The notes: generated by a model not told the origin, from the sequence alone. A stretch of DNA of 64,000 nt from JBLHZY01 sp050633265 (GCA_050633265.1 JBOEGE010000001.1:434001-498000), one strand, 5' to 3'. Numbered from the stretch's first letter, positions 34,626 to 43,490 are shown. Made by a program: numbers and translations.

Positions 34626-34654
34626 CTGCCGCCCCTGCCGCCCCTGCCGCTGCC
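34626..34654. repeat. 9-bp tandem repeat before pgk
   Basis: CTGCCGCCC occurs twice, followed by two shorter copies. It ends just upstream of the pgk ribosome binding site. Confidence 0.75.
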
Positions 34655-34669
34655 TCAAAGGAGCCTATG

Positions 34670-35860
34670 ATGAGCTGGAAAACACTCGACGATTTCGATC
34701 TTGCGGGAAAATCCGTTTTGACCCGTGTGGATATCAATGTCCCTGTTGAAAATGGCGCGGTCACAGATGCAACCCGGATCGAGCGGATCATTCCAACGGT
34801 GCGCGATATTTTGGCGCGCGGCGGCAAGCCGATCTTGGCCGCGCATTTTGGCCGCCCCAAAGGCAAAACTGTCCCCGAGATGAGCCTCGCAATCGTGCTG
34901 CCCGCTTTGGAAAAGGCGCTTGGGCAAAAGGTGATCTTTGCGGATATCTCAAACGGCAAAACGACCAAATCTTATGTCGCGGCGATGGAGGCCGGCGATG
35001 TTATCCTCATGGAAAACCTGCGTTTTCATCCGGGCGAAGAGAAGAACGATCCCGGTTTCGCCGCCGAATTGGCCGCCCTTGCCGATATCTATTGCAACGA
35101 TGCCTTTTCCGCCGCACACCGCGCCCATGCTTCAACCGAAGGCATCGCCAAATTGCTCCCCTCTTGCGCCGGGCGCTTGATGCAGGCCGAGCTCTCTGCG
35201 CTTGAAGCTGCCCTTGGTGCGCCGCGCCGCCCGGTTGTTGCGCTTGTTGGCGGGGCCAAAGTCTCGACCAAGCTTGATCTGCTCGCCAACCTGGTGCGCA
35301 AGGTTGAATATCTGGTGATCGGCGGCGGCATGGCCAATACATTTCTGGCCGCCAAGGGCATCACTGTGGGCAAATCGCTCTGTGAGCATGATCTCGCCGA
35401 GACAGCGCGCGACATCCTCAAAAAGGCCGATGAAGCGGGCTGCGAAATCATCTTGCCGCTTGATATCGTTGTGGCGCGCGAATTCAAAGCAGGTGCGGCA
35501 AGCGAGACATTGCCCGTTGAGGCCTGCCCTGCGGAGGCAATGATCCTGGATGCTGGCCCGCTTTCGGTCGCGCGCATCAAAGAGGTTTTCGAAGCCTCCC
35601 AAACGCTGATCTGGAACGGCCCGCTTGGCGCCTTTGAAATCCCCCCCTTCAACACCGCAACCGATGCCGCCGCCGCCAATGCCGCCGAACGCACCCGCGC
35701 AGGCAAGCTGATTTCAGTCGCGGGCGGCGGCGATACGGTTGCCGCGCTCAACCAAGCGGGCGCTGCGGATGATTTCACCTATATCTCAACCGCAGGCGGC
35801 GCTTTCCTTGAATGGATGGAAGGCAAAACACTGCCCGGCGTGGCGGCGCTTGAAGCATGA
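34670..35860 (+). CDS. pgk: Phosphoglycerate kinase
   Basis: The 396-residue glycolytic enzyme interconverts 1,3-bisphosphoglycerate and 3-phosphoglycerate. It has RVDINVPVENG near the N-terminus, HFGRPKGK, the hinge region with LVGGAKVSTKLDLL, and the nucleotide-binding GGGDTVAAL at the C-terminus. Start 34670 has AAGGAG 6 nt upstream. The neighbouring ATG at 34667 is only 3 nt away from it. It overlaps the SDR gene by ATGA. Confidence 0.97.
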   Translation: MSWKTLDDFDLAGKSVLTRVDINVPVENGAVTDATRIERIIPTVRDILARGGKPILAAHFGRPKGKTVPEMSLAIVLPALEKALGQKVIFADISNGKTTKSYVAAMEAGDVILMENLRFHPGEEKNDPGFAAELAALADIYCNDAFSAAHRAHASTEGIAKLLPSCAGRLMQAELSALEAALGAPRRPVVALVGGAKVSTKLDLLANLVRKVEYLVIGGGMANTFLAAKGITVGKSLCEHDLAETARDILKKADEAGCEIILPLDIVVAREFKAGAASETLPVEACPAEAMILDAGPLSVARIKEVFEASQTLIWNGPLGAFEIPPFNTATDAAAANAAERTRAGKLISVAGGGDTVAALNQAGAADDFTYISTAGGAFLEWMEGKTLPGVAALEA

Positions 35861-36633
35861 ACGGCTGGGCGCTGATCACCGGCGCCTCTAAAGGGCTGGG
35901 GCGCGAATTTGCCAGGCTGGCCGCGGCGGACGGGTTCAATCTGGTGCTCGCCGCCCGCTCAACCCAAGCGCTAGAAACCCTTGCTGCGGATCTGCGCATC
36001 AGCCATGGCATCAAGGTCGAGGTCATCACAATCGACCTGAGCACCCCCGGCGCCGCCCTGACCCTTTGGAACCAAGCCAACAAAGGCCACCAGATCACAA
36101 CCCTGGTCAATAACGCCGGGCTTGGCCATCACGGCCGCTTCCAAAAAGGCGACGGCGCGCGCGAAAACACCTCGATCGCGCTCAATGTCGCCGCCTATAC
36201 CACGCTCACAAAAGCCGCCCTAAGCGTGATGAAACCGGGCGGGCGCATCCTGTCTGTGGCCTCGCTTGCGGCCTTCCTGCCCGGCCCGAATATGGCCGTC
36301 TATCACGCGACCAAATCCTACGCGCTTGCCCTTGATGATGCGCTGCGGGTCGAGATCAAAGGCACAGGGCGCAGCCTGACAACGCTCTGCCCGGGCGCGA
36401 CCAAAACCGAATTTTTCAATGACGCGCAGGTGAAAGAAACCTGGCTGATGCGGCTCTTCCCTATGGCCGATGCTGCAAGCGTTGCGCGCGCCGGCTGGGA
36501 AGGGATGAAACGCGGCCGCGGCACAATCATTCCCGGCGCGATCAACAAGCTCTTTGCGCTTTCCGGCCGATTGCTGCCGCGCGCGCTCATGGCCCGTTTG
36601 GTCGGCATTTTCCTCACAAAAACCAGTCGTTAG
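35857..36633 (+). CDS. SDR family oxidoreductase (DltE-like)
   Basis: The 258-residue classical short-chain dehydrogenase has ITGASKGLGREFA at the N-terminus, NNAGLGHHG, and catalytic YHATKSYA. Its C-terminal half resembles DltE/YqjQ-type SDRs of unknown substrate. It is translationally coupled to pgk (ATGA), but no metabolic link to glycolysis is evident. Confidence 0.87.
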   Translation: MNGWALITGASKGLGREFARLAAADGFNLVLAARSTQALETLAADLRISHGIKVEVITIDLSTPGAALTLWNQANKGHQITTLVNNAGLGHHGRFQKGDGARENTSIALNVAAYTTLTKAALSVMKPGGRILSVASLAAFLPGPNMAVYHATKSYALALDDALRVEIKGTGRSLTTLCPGATKTEFFNDAQVKETWLMRLFPMADAASVARAGWEGMKRGRGTIIPGAINKLFALSGRLLPRALMARLVGIFLTKTSR

Positions 36634-36662
36634 CGCAACCATTGCCTGCGTTAGCGCAACCA
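36629..36662. promoter_or_regulatory. Two GTTAGCGCAACCA boxes before the aldolase gene
   Basis: The 13-bp box occurs at 36629-36641 and 36650-36662, with start-to-start spacing of 21 bp (two helix turns). The first overlaps the SDR stop. The box resembles LacI-family operators such as the TTAGCG-type sites of carbon-metabolism regulators in Rhodobacter. Confidence 0.55.
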
Positions 36663-36727
36663 ATGTTGCATTGCCCGGCGCGGCTGATAGGTGAAGAACA
36701 AATCCAGTTTGATCCGAGGAAATAGTG

Positions 36728-37657
36728 ATGAAAACCACCCGCGCCGTACAGAAAATCCTTGCCAATTATGAGGGCGAAACGCCCGGCGTCAAAGGCAAGC
36801 TCGCCTCTATGCTGATGGAAGGCAAATTGGGCGGCACGGGCAAAATGATCATCCTGCCGGTCGACCAAGGCTTTGAGCATGGCCCCGCGCGCACCTTCGC
36901 GCCCAACCCCGGCGGCTATGATCCGCATTACCATTACCAACTGGCGATTGATGCAGGCCTCAATGCCTTTGCCGCGCCGCTTGGCCTTTTGGAAGCGGGC
37001 GCAGATACATATGCGGGCCAAATCCCAACGATCCTCAAATGTAACTCGGCCAACTCGCTTATGTCAGATACCGCCGGCAAGAACCAAGCGGTCACGGCCT
37101 CTGTCGATGATGCGCTGCGCCTTGGTTGCGCGGCCATCGGCTTTACCATCTATCCCGGCTCGGATGCGCAGCTCGATATGTATGAAGAGATCGTTGCCAT
37201 GCGCAAAGAGGCCGCGGCCAAAGGCATCGCAACCGTGATCTGGTCCTACCCGCGCGGCGAAGCGATCACCAAAGACGGCGAAACAGCGATTGATGTGGCG
37301 GCCTATGCAGCGCAAATCGCCGCCCTGCTCGGCGCGCATATCATCAAGATCAAACTCAGCACCGATCACCTGATGCTGCCCGAGGCCAAGAAGGTCTATC
37401 AAGATCTGAAAATCGACATCGCGAGCCAAGCGGCGCGCGTGCGCAATTGCATGGATGCCTCATTCGCCGGGCGGCGCATTGTTGTCTTTTCTGGCGGCGC
37501 GAAAAAGGGCGCTGACAGCGTTTATGATGATGCGCGCGCGATCCGCGATGGCGGCGGCAATGGCTCGATCATTGGGCGCAATTCGTTCCAGCGCGACCGC
37601 GCCGAAGCGCTCGCCATGCTTGGCCAGCTGATCGACATCTACAAAGGCAAAGCCTAA
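36728..37657 (+). CDS. Fructose-bisphosphate aldolase class I
   Basis: The 309-residue enzyme is of the DhnA/FbaB-type class I family. It has MIILPVDQGFEHGP near residue 40, a HYHYQLAIDAG segment, and the presumed Schiff-base lysine region IIKIKLSTDHL. It cleaves fructose 1,6-bisphosphate. GAGG sits about 8 nt before the ATG at 36728; the GTG one codon earlier is less likely. It lies downstream of pgk and the SDR gene. Confidence 0.93.
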   Translation: MKTTRAVQKILANYEGETPGVKGKLASMLMEGKLGGTGKMIILPVDQGFEHGPARTFAPNPGGYDPHYHYQLAIDAGLNAFAAPLGLLEAGADTYAGQIPTILKCNSANSLMSDTAGKNQAVTASVDDALRLGCAAIGFTIYPGSDAQLDMYEEIVAMRKEAAAKGIATVIWSYPRGEAITKDGETAIDVAAYAAQIAALLGAHIIKIKLSTDHLMLPEAKKVYQDLKIDIASQAARVRNCMDASFAGRRIVVFSGGAKKGADSVYDDARAIRDGGGNGSIIGRNSFQRDRAEALAMLGQLIDIYKGKA

Positions 37658-37870
37658 GCGGCCCGCGCCAAAGCGCCAGCCCATGCCAATCGGCCCCGAC
37701 CGCTAGATGTGGTAGGGGCCAAGCCCCCTTCCCCCAAGCACCTTAAAAATAACGAAGATTCCCAATTTAGGGGATTCACAAAGCGATTCGCTTGTGCAAT
37801 GATTCGCCTGAGCACGCCCGCCAAAGAGGTGTGCCGAGGCAGAGTTAATAAATCGAGTGAGCAGGTTTCC

Positions 37871-38173
37871 ATGAACGCCCCGCGCAAGCGCCCCGGTTTT
37901 GGGGTTGTTATATATTTCGCCGTCGTCTTTTCGCTCGGCACCTATTTTGCGTTCGCCTCTGTGCAGGGCGATTTTGGCCTGTTCCGCCGCATCCAAATCG
38001 AAGCCGAAGCCAAAGATCTGCGCAAAGAGATCGATAGGCTTGATATTGAGCTGGCGATGATGCGCAACAAAACCCACCGCCTCTCGGATGAATACCTTGA
38101 TATTGATCTGCTGGATGAACAGGCCCGCGATGTGCTTGGCATGGTGCGCGGCGATGAAATCGTTATCCGCTAA
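37871..38173 (+). CDS. FtsB/DivIC-like septum formation protein
   Basis: The 100-residue protein has one membrane helix (about 10-30, GVVIYFAVVFSLGTYFAF) followed by a heptad-like coiled coil (AEAKDLRKEIDRLDIELAMMRNK). It ends in the septum-initiator C-terminus LLDEQARDVLGMVRGDEIVI. FtsB bridges FtsL and FtsQ at the division site. The frame is open upstream, but 37871 gives the standard start. It precedes pdhA, a common alphaproteobacterial order. Confidence 0.88.
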   Translation: MNAPRKRPGFGVVIYFAVVFSLGTYFAFASVQGDFGLFRRIQIEAEAKDLRKEIDRLDIELAMMRNKTHRLSDEYLDIDLLDEQARDVLGMVRGDEIVIR

Positions 38174-38233
38174 ACCCTTCCCCGCGCCCCACCCCCAAAA
38201 ATCATGTGCATTCCTCCGCGCACTGCTGTATAA

Positions 38234-38253
38234 ATAGTTTAACACTAAACTAT
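38234..38253. promoter_or_regulatory. Perfect 8-bp inverted repeat upstream of pdhA
   Basis: ATAGTTTA-ACAC-TAAACTAT lies 27 nt before the pdhA start. A TATACT hexamer at 38251-38256 overlaps its right end and could be the -10 box, so a bound repressor would block the promoter. Confidence 0.6.
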
Positions 38254-38279
38254 ACTCGCAGCTCCAAGGAGAAGGCCGC

Positions 38280-39275
38280 ATGGCGACCCGAAAAACCGCT
38301 GGAAAATCAAATGTTTCCAAGGAAGACCTGCTAAAGCATTACCGCGATATGCTTTTGATCCGTCGATTCGAAGAAAAGGCCGGCCAGTTATATGGCATGG
38401 GCCTGATCGGCGGATTTTGTCACCTTTATATCGGCCAAGAGGCTGTTGTTGTGGGGCTGGAGGCCGCCGCCGAAGAAGGCGACAAACGCATCACCTCGTA
38501 CCGCGATCACGGGCATATGCTCGCCTGCGGGATGAACCCTGACGGCGTTATGGCCGAGCTGACCGGGCGCGAGGGCGGCTATTCCAAGGGGAAAGGCGGC
38601 TCGATGCATATGTTCTCCAAGGAAAAGCATTTCTACGGCGGCCACGGCATCGTTGGCGCGCAAGTGCCCCTTGGGGCCGGGCTCGCCTTTTCGGATAAGT
38701 ACAAAGAAAACGGCCGCGTGACCTTCACCTATTTCGGCGATGGCGCGGCCAACCAAGGCCAGGTTTACGAGACATTCAACATGGCCTCGCTCTGGCAGCT
38801 TCCGGTGATTTTTGTCATCGAGAACAACCAATATGCCATGGGCACCGCGATGAAACGCTCGACCTCCTCGGCCGATATTCACACCCGCGGCGAGGCTTTC
38901 GGGATCAAAGGCGAAGCGGTTGATGGGATGGATGTTCTGGCCGTCAAAGAAGCCGGGCAAAAGGCTGTCGCCCACTGCCGCGCGGGCAAAGGCCCTTATA
39001 TTCTTGAAGTAAAAACATACCGTTACCGGGGGCACTCGATGTCTGACCCGGCGAAATATCGCACCCGTGAAGAGGTGCAGAAAATGCGTGAAGAGCGCGA
39101 TCCGATTGAAGCGATCCGCGCCATGCTGCTCACCGGCAAACACGCCACCGAGGACGATCTCAAAGCCATCGACAAAGAGATCAAAGGCATCGTCAATGCC
39201 TCCGCCGAATTCGCCAAAGAAAGCCCCGAGCCCGCGCTCGAGGAACTTTGGACAGACATCTACGCAGAGGTTTAA
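38280..39275 (+). CDS. pdhA: Pyruvate dehydrogenase E1 alpha subunit
   Basis: The 331-residue subunit binds thiamine diphosphate. The TPP motif GDGAANQGQVYETFNMASLW ends in ENN, and HGIVGAQVPLGAGLAF is present. The phosphorylation-loop region reads YRYRGHSMSDPAKYR. It forms E1 with PdhB and decarboxylates pyruvate. AAGGAG lies about 9 nt upstream. It heads the pdhA-VOC-pdhB-pdhC operon. Confidence 0.97.
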   Translation: MATRKTAGKSNVSKEDLLKHYRDMLLIRRFEEKAGQLYGMGLIGGFCHLYIGQEAVVVGLEAAAEEGDKRITSYRDHGHMLACGMNPDGVMAELTGREGGYSKGKGGSMHMFSKEKHFYGGHGIVGAQVPLGAGLAFSDKYKENGRVTFTYFGDGAANQGQVYETFNMASLWQLPVIFVIENNQYAMGTAMKRSTSSADIHTRGEAFGIKGEAVDGMDVLAVKEAGQKAVAHCRAGKGPYILEVKTYRYRGHSMSDPAKYRTREEVQKMREERDPIEAIRAMLLTGKHATEDDLKAIDKEIKGIVNASAEFAKESPEPALEELWTDIYAEV

Positions 39276-39278
39276 ACC

Positions 39279-39668
39279 ATGCCCCATTTTGAAATCTATG
39301 TTGCCGATGTGAGCGCCGCAAAGACCTATTACACAGGCCTCTTTGGCTGGACTTATGAGCCAATGCCGGGCGCGGAAGAGTGGGAATACCATCTGGCAAC
39401 TGGCCGCGATATCGGCGCGGACAAAGGCTGCACTGTTGGCCTGTCGCGCCGCCCCGATACAGCCCATCCCGCAGGCAGCGCCGTGCGCGGCGGCACCATG
39501 ACCTTTGAGGTCGATGATTGCGATGCGGCCTATGAATGGGCGCTCAAAAACGGCGGCGCCGAAGCGCTGCCCCCCGCTGATTACCCGGGCGTTGGCCGCG
39601 TGGCCTGTGTTGAGGACGGTCAAGGAAATATCGTCGGAATGATCACTCCGACCGCTGGAGAAGAATAA
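39279..39668 (+). CDS. VOC (glyoxalase-like) protein inside the pdh operon
   Basis: The 129-residue protein has the VOC beta-alpha-beta-beta-beta repeat. The first module is FEIYVADVSAAKTYYTGLFGW, the second MTFEVDDCDAAYEWALKNGG, ending VEDGQGNIVGMI. The usual metal-binding His/Glu set is incomplete, so catalysis is uncertain. It is 3 nt after pdhA and 1 nt before pdhB, so it is co-transcribed and probably co-translated with the complex. It may handle a reactive by-product such as an aldehyde, but that is a guess. Confidence 0.87.
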   Translation: MPHFEIYVADVSAAKTYYTGLFGWTYEPMPGAEEWEYHLATGRDIGADKGCTVGLSRRPDTAHPAGSAVRGGTMTFEVDDCDAAYEWALKNGGAEALPPADYPGVGRVACVEDGQGNIVGMITPTAGEE

Positions 39669-39669
39669 T

Positions 39670-41058
39670 ATGGCACTCGAAATTCTCATGCCCGCGCTTT
39701 CGCCCACGATGGAAGAAGGCACATTGGCAAAATGGCTCGTTAAAGAGGGCGATACGGTCTCTTCTGGCGATATCCTGGCCGAGATCGAAACAGACAAAGC
39801 CACGATGGAATTCGAGGCGGTTGATGAAGGCGTGATGGGCAAAATCCTGATCGCGGAAGGGACCGAAGGCGTGAAGGTCAACACGGCCATCGCAGTGCTG
39901 CTCGAAGAGGGCGAAAGCGCGGATGCTGCGCCTGCTTCTGCCGCCGCCCCTGCCGCCGCCGCCGCTCCCGCATCCACGCAGGCATCCGATCCCGCGCCTG
40001 CAAAGCCCGCCGCCAAAGCCGCCGCCGCCCCAATCGCGCCGCGCAATGTTGCGCCCGATTACCCCGCCGGCACAGAGATGAAAGCAACGACCGTGCGCGA
40101 AGCTCTGCGCGATGCCATGGCCGAAGAAATGCGCCGCGATGGCGATGTCTATCTGATGGGGGAAGAGGTCGCGGAATATCAAGGCGCGTATAAGGTTAGC
40201 CAAGGGCTGCTGGATGAATTCGGCGCAAAACGCATCATCGATACCCCGATTACCGAGCATGGTTTTGCCGGGATCGCCGTTGGCGCGGCCTTTGGCGGGC
40301 TCAAGCCGATCGTTGAGTTCATGACCTTCAACTTCGCCATGCAAGCCATTGATCATATTATCAATTCGGCCGCCAAAACGCTCTATATGTCTGGCGGCCA
40401 GATGGGCGCTCCGATGGTGTTTCGTGGCCCCAATGGCGCCGCAGCCCGCGTTGGCGCGCAGCACTCTCAGGACTATGCCGCTTGGTATTCGATGGTGCCC
40501 GGCCTCAAGGTTGTGATGCCCTACTCCGCCGCCGATGCAAAAGGCCTGATGAAGACCGCGATCCGCGATCCCAACCCGGTGATTTTCCTCGAGAACGAGA
40601 TGCTTTATGGCCGCTCTTTCGATGTGCCGGTGCTGGATGATTTCACCATTCCCTTTGGCAAGGCCCGTATCTGGCGCGAGGGAGAAGACGTGACCATCGT
40701 GAGCTTTGGGATCGGCATGCAATACGCGCTTGAAGCCGCTGATGAGCTCGCCAAAGAAGGCATTTCCGCCGAGGTGATCGATCTGCGCACCCTGCGCCCG
40801 ATTGATTACGACACCGTCCTCAACAGCGTGATGAAAACCAACCGCTGCGTGACCGTTGAGGAAGGCTGGCCCGTTGGCTCGATCGGCAATCATCTGGGCG
40901 CCACGATCATGCAGCGCGCCTTTGATTATCTCGACGCGCCCGTGATCAATTGCACCGGCAAAGACGTGCCCATGCCCTATGCCGCCAACCTTGAAAAACA
41001 CGCGCTCATCACCACCGCCGAGGTGATTGAAGCCGTGAAATCAGTCACTTACCGATAG
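39670..41058 (+). CDS. pdhB: Pyruvate dehydrogenase E1 beta subunit with lipoyl domain
   Basis: The 462-residue protein starts with a biotinyl/lipoyl domain (lipoyl lysine K43 in ETDKATMEF), then a Pro/Ala linker (about 85-125). The E1 beta transketolase-like domain follows, with REALRDAMAEEMRRDGDVYLMGEEV. A lipoyl domain on E1 beta is a known alphaproteobacterial trait. It completes E1 with PdhA and passes the acetyl group to PdhC. Confidence 0.97.
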   Translation: MALEILMPALSPTMEEGTLAKWLVKEGDTVSSGDILAEIETDKATMEFEAVDEGVMGKILIAEGTEGVKVNTAIAVLLEEGESADAAPASAAAPAAAAAPASTQASDPAPAKPAAKAAAAPIAPRNVAPDYPAGTEMKATTVREALRDAMAEEMRRDGDVYLMGEEVAEYQGAYKVSQGLLDEFGAKRIIDTPITEHGFAGIAVGAAFGGLKPIVEFMTFNFAMQAIDHIINSAAKTLYMSGGQMGAPMVFRGPNGAAARVGAQHSQDYAAWYSMVPGLKVVMPYSAADAKGLMKTAIRDPNPVIFLENEMLYGRSFDVPVLDDFTIPFGKARIWREGEDVTIVSFGIGMQYALEAADELAKEGISAEVIDLRTLRPIDYDTVLNSVMKTNRCVTVEEGWPVGSIGNHLGATIMQRAFDYLDAPVINCTGKDVPMPYAANLEKHALITTAEVIEAVKSVTYR

Positions 41059-41067
41059 GAGAGCATG

Positions 41068-42381
41068 ATGCCGATAGAAATCCTGATGCCCGCGCTCTCG
41101 CCCACAATGGAAGAGGGCACGCTCGCGAAATGGCTGGTCAAAGAGGGCGATACTGTCTCCTCCGGCGATCTTTTGGCCGAGATCGAAACAGACAAGGCCA
41201 CGATGGAATTCGAGGCCGTGGAAGAGGGCGTGATCGGCAAAATTCTGATCCCGGCAGGCTCTGAAGGCGTCAAGGTCAACACGGCCATCGCGGTTCTGCT
41301 TGAAGAGGGCGAAAGCGCCGATGCTGCGGCCGCTGCGCCTGCACCAAAAGCAAGCAATGCCCCTGCGCCCGCCCCAGCGGCCCCTGCGCCCGCCGCCGTA
41401 AGCGAAGCCGCCGCACCGGCCCCAGCCGCCCCACAAGCCGCTGATGGCACACGGCTTTTCGCCTCGCCCTTGGCGCGCCGTATCGCCGCCCAAAACGGCG
41501 TTGATCTGACAACGATCCAAGGCTCCGGCCCCAAAGGCCGCATCGTCAAAGCCGATGTGATCGACGCCCCCGCAAGCGCCCCTGCCCCGGCCAAAGCCGC
41601 AGCATCCGCGCCCTCAGCAACCAGCGCCCCAAGCGGCACATTGCCAGCCGGCCCAAGCACCGACACCGTGCTCAAGATGTATGCGGATCGCGAATACGAG
41701 GAAATCGCCCTCAACGGCATGCGCAAAACCATCGCCGCGCGCCTCACCGAGGCCAAACAAACCATCCCGCATTTCTACCTACGCCGCGATATCAAACTCG
41801 ATGCGCTGATCTCCTTTCGCAGCCAGCTCAACAAACAGCTCGAAGCGCGCGGCGTGAAGCTTTCGATCAACGATTTCATCATCAAAGCCTGCGCGCTCGC
41901 CCTTCAGCAAGTGCCCGCCGCCAATGCGGTCTGGGCCTCTGATCGCCTGCTTCAGCTCAAACCCTCCGATGTTGCGGTTGCGGTTGCGATCGAAGGCGGG
42001 CTCTTTACCCCGGTGCTGAAAGACGCAGAAAGCAAAAGTCTCTCGGCCCTCTCAACCGAGATGAAAGATCTCGCCACGCGCGCCAAGAGCCGCAAACTTG
42101 CCCCCCACGAATACCAAGGCGGCAGTTTTGCAATCTCGAACCTCGGCATGATGGGGATCGACAATTTTGATGCGGTGATCAACCCGCCCCATGGTGCGAT
42201 CCTTGCGGTTGGCGCAGGCGTTAAAAAGCCCGTGGTCAATGCCGAAAACCAGGTCGAAATCGCCACCGTGATGTCGGTTACGCTCTCAGTCGATCACCGC
42301 GTGATTGATGGGGCCTTGGGCGCTGAGCTCCTCGCCGCAATCACAGATAACTTGGAAAACCCAATGGGAATGCTGGCTTAA
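41068..42381 (+). CDS. pdhC: Pyruvate dehydrogenase E2 (dihydrolipoamide acetyltransferase)
   Basis: The 437-residue E2 has one lipoyl domain (K43), an Ala/Pro linker, and an E3/E1-binding domain at about 129-164 (FASPLARRIAAQNGVDLTTI). The catalytic domain has the active-site DHRVIDGALG near 408. Its lipoyl domain is nearly identical to that of PdhB, which points to duplication or conversion. The ATG at 41068 has better spacing from the GGAG than the ATG at 41065. No E3 gene follows. Confidence 0.97.
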   Translation: MPIEILMPALSPTMEEGTLAKWLVKEGDTVSSGDLLAEIETDKATMEFEAVEEGVIGKILIPAGSEGVKVNTAIAVLLEEGESADAAAAAPAPKASNAPAPAPAAPAPAAVSEAAAPAPAAPQAADGTRLFASPLARRIAAQNGVDLTTIQGSGPKGRIVKADVIDAPASAPAPAKAAASAPSATSAPSGTLPAGPSTDTVLKMYADREYEEIALNGMRKTIAARLTEAKQTIPHFYLRRDIKLDALISFRSQLNKQLEARGVKLSINDFIIKACALALQQVPAANAVWASDRLLQLKPSDVAVAVAIEGGLFTPVLKDAESKSLSALSTEMKDLATRAKSRKLAPHEYQGGSFAISNLGMMGIDNFDAVINPPHGAILAVGAGVKKPVVNAENQVEIATVMSVTLSVDHRVIDGALGAELLAAITDNLENPMGMLA

Positions 42382-42411
42382 CATCGCCGCGCAACTCCCC
42401 GATAAAAAAAC

Positions 42412-42449
42412 AAAAAGCCGAAGTCATCTCTGCGTGACCTCGGCTTTTT
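42412..42449 (+). terminator. Terminator of the pdh operon
   Basis: AAAAAGCCGA/TCGGCTTTTT with an inner GTCA/TGAC stem and one mismatch lies 31 nt after pdhC. The T-tract merges with a partial copy of the dispersed CTTTTTCTTGG element (42444-42461). It may also serve convergent cysE. Confidence 0.85.
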
Positions 42450-42495
42450 CTTGGCTCAAATCCCCAAACGCGCCGCAATCGCCGCGCGCCTGAGG

Positions 42496-43317
42496 TCATT
42501 CTTCGGGATCAGCGCAAATCCCAAGCAATTGGTTCATCGAAACCGAAGGCTGATCGCATCCCGCCTCGCCAACGATCTTCGCCGGAACCCCGGCAACCGT
42601 CGTACAACACGGCACATCTTCCAAAACAACCGAGCCCGCCGCGATCCGCGAACAATGCCCAATCGTGATATTGCCAAGAACCTTCGCCCCGGCCCCAATC
42701 ATCACCCCATCACCAATCTTTGGGTGGCGGTCCTGATCTTCTTTGCCGGTCCCACCAAGCGTGACCGAATGCAGGATCGAAACATTATCCCCAACAACCG
42801 CCGTCTCACCAAAAACAATCGAATGCGCGTGATCGAGGAAGATCCCCTTGCCAACACGACACGCCGGATGAATATCGACGCCGAATTGCTCAGAGACCCG
42901 CATTTGGATGAAATAGGCCAGATCCTTGCGGCCCTGCTGCCAAAGCCAATGCCCAATCCGATAGGCCTGAATTGCCTGGAACCCTTTGAAATACAACAAA
43001 GGTTGCAAAAACCGCCCGCAGGCCGGATCGCGATCATAAACCGCAACAATATCCGCCCGCGCCGATTGGCCAAGCGATGGCTCGCGCGCATAAGCCTCAT
43101 CCGCAATCTCGCGAAGCAGCTGCTCGCTCATCTCTGTGGAGGCCAATTTTTGCGCCATCCGGTAAGCCAAAGCCTGCTCCAATGTCGCGTGGTGCAGCAC
43201 ACAAGCATGCACCAAACCGCCCAAAAACGGCTCATCCAGAACCGCTTGGCGGGCCTCGTCAGAGATCCGATCCCAAACGGGATCAAGCTCAGTCAGTTTC
43301 GTGCGTGTCTTGGCCAT
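42496..43317 (-). CDS. cysE: Serine O-acetyltransferase
   Basis: The 273-residue enzyme makes O-acetylserine, the first step of cysteine synthesis. An N-terminal helical domain is followed by the left-handed beta helix of hexapeptide repeats from about residue 150 (HPACRVGKGIFLDHAHSIVFG, then VTLGGTGKEDQDRHPKIGDG). It ends with VPAKIVG and a short tail that normally docks to cysteine synthase. The ATG at 43317 has AAAGGA upstream; a TTG two codons earlier is less likely. Confidence 0.95.
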   Translation of the reverse strand: MAKTRTKLTELDPVWDRISDEARQAVLDEPFLGGLVHACVLHHATLEQALAYRMAQKLASTEMSEQLLREIADEAYAREPSLGQSARADIVAVYDRDPACGRFLQPLLYFKGFQAIQAYRIGHWLWQQGRKDLAYFIQMRVSEQFGVDIHPACRVGKGIFLDHAHSIVFGETAVVGDNVSILHSVTLGGTGKEDQDRHPKIGDGVMIGAGAKVLGNITIGHCSRIAAGSVVLEDVPCCTTVAGVPAKIVGEAGCDQPSVSMNQLLGICADPEE

Positions 43318-43380
43318 CGGCAAAATCCTTTGATTGCCCGATATCTACACCAAACTGATGCCATTCTCAAAGCGCAAAGC

Positions 43381-43399
43381 TGTGATTTCGCCAATCACA
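43381..43399. promoter_or_regulatory. Inverted repeat upstream of cysE
   Basis: TGTGATT-TCGCC-AATCACA is a perfect 7-bp inverted repeat 64 nt upstream of cysE. The half-sites resemble CRP/FNR ones, but the spacing is 3 bp too wide for those proteins. Confidence 0.45.
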
Positions 43400-43434
43400 T
43401 ATCGCAATACTCTGGTAATCCACTGTTCCAAATA

Positions 43435-43468
43435 AGAAAAACCGCCCCATGCAATGCGCGGGACGGTC
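43435..43468 (-). terminator. Terminator of the GTA cluster
   Basis: On minus, an ACCG-CCC / GGG-CGGT stem with one mismatch and a loop of about 10 nt ends in TTTTTCTT. It lies about 25 nt past the last cluster gene. Confidence 0.7.
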
Positions 43469-43490
43469 CAAAAAAGTGATAGATTCGGCG

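Noticed and set aside
41065..41300. Frame duplication artefact from the near-identical lipoyl domains of pdhB and pdhC
   Set aside because: The nucleotide sequences differ at many third positions and both genes are full length, so this is old duplication, not misassembly.
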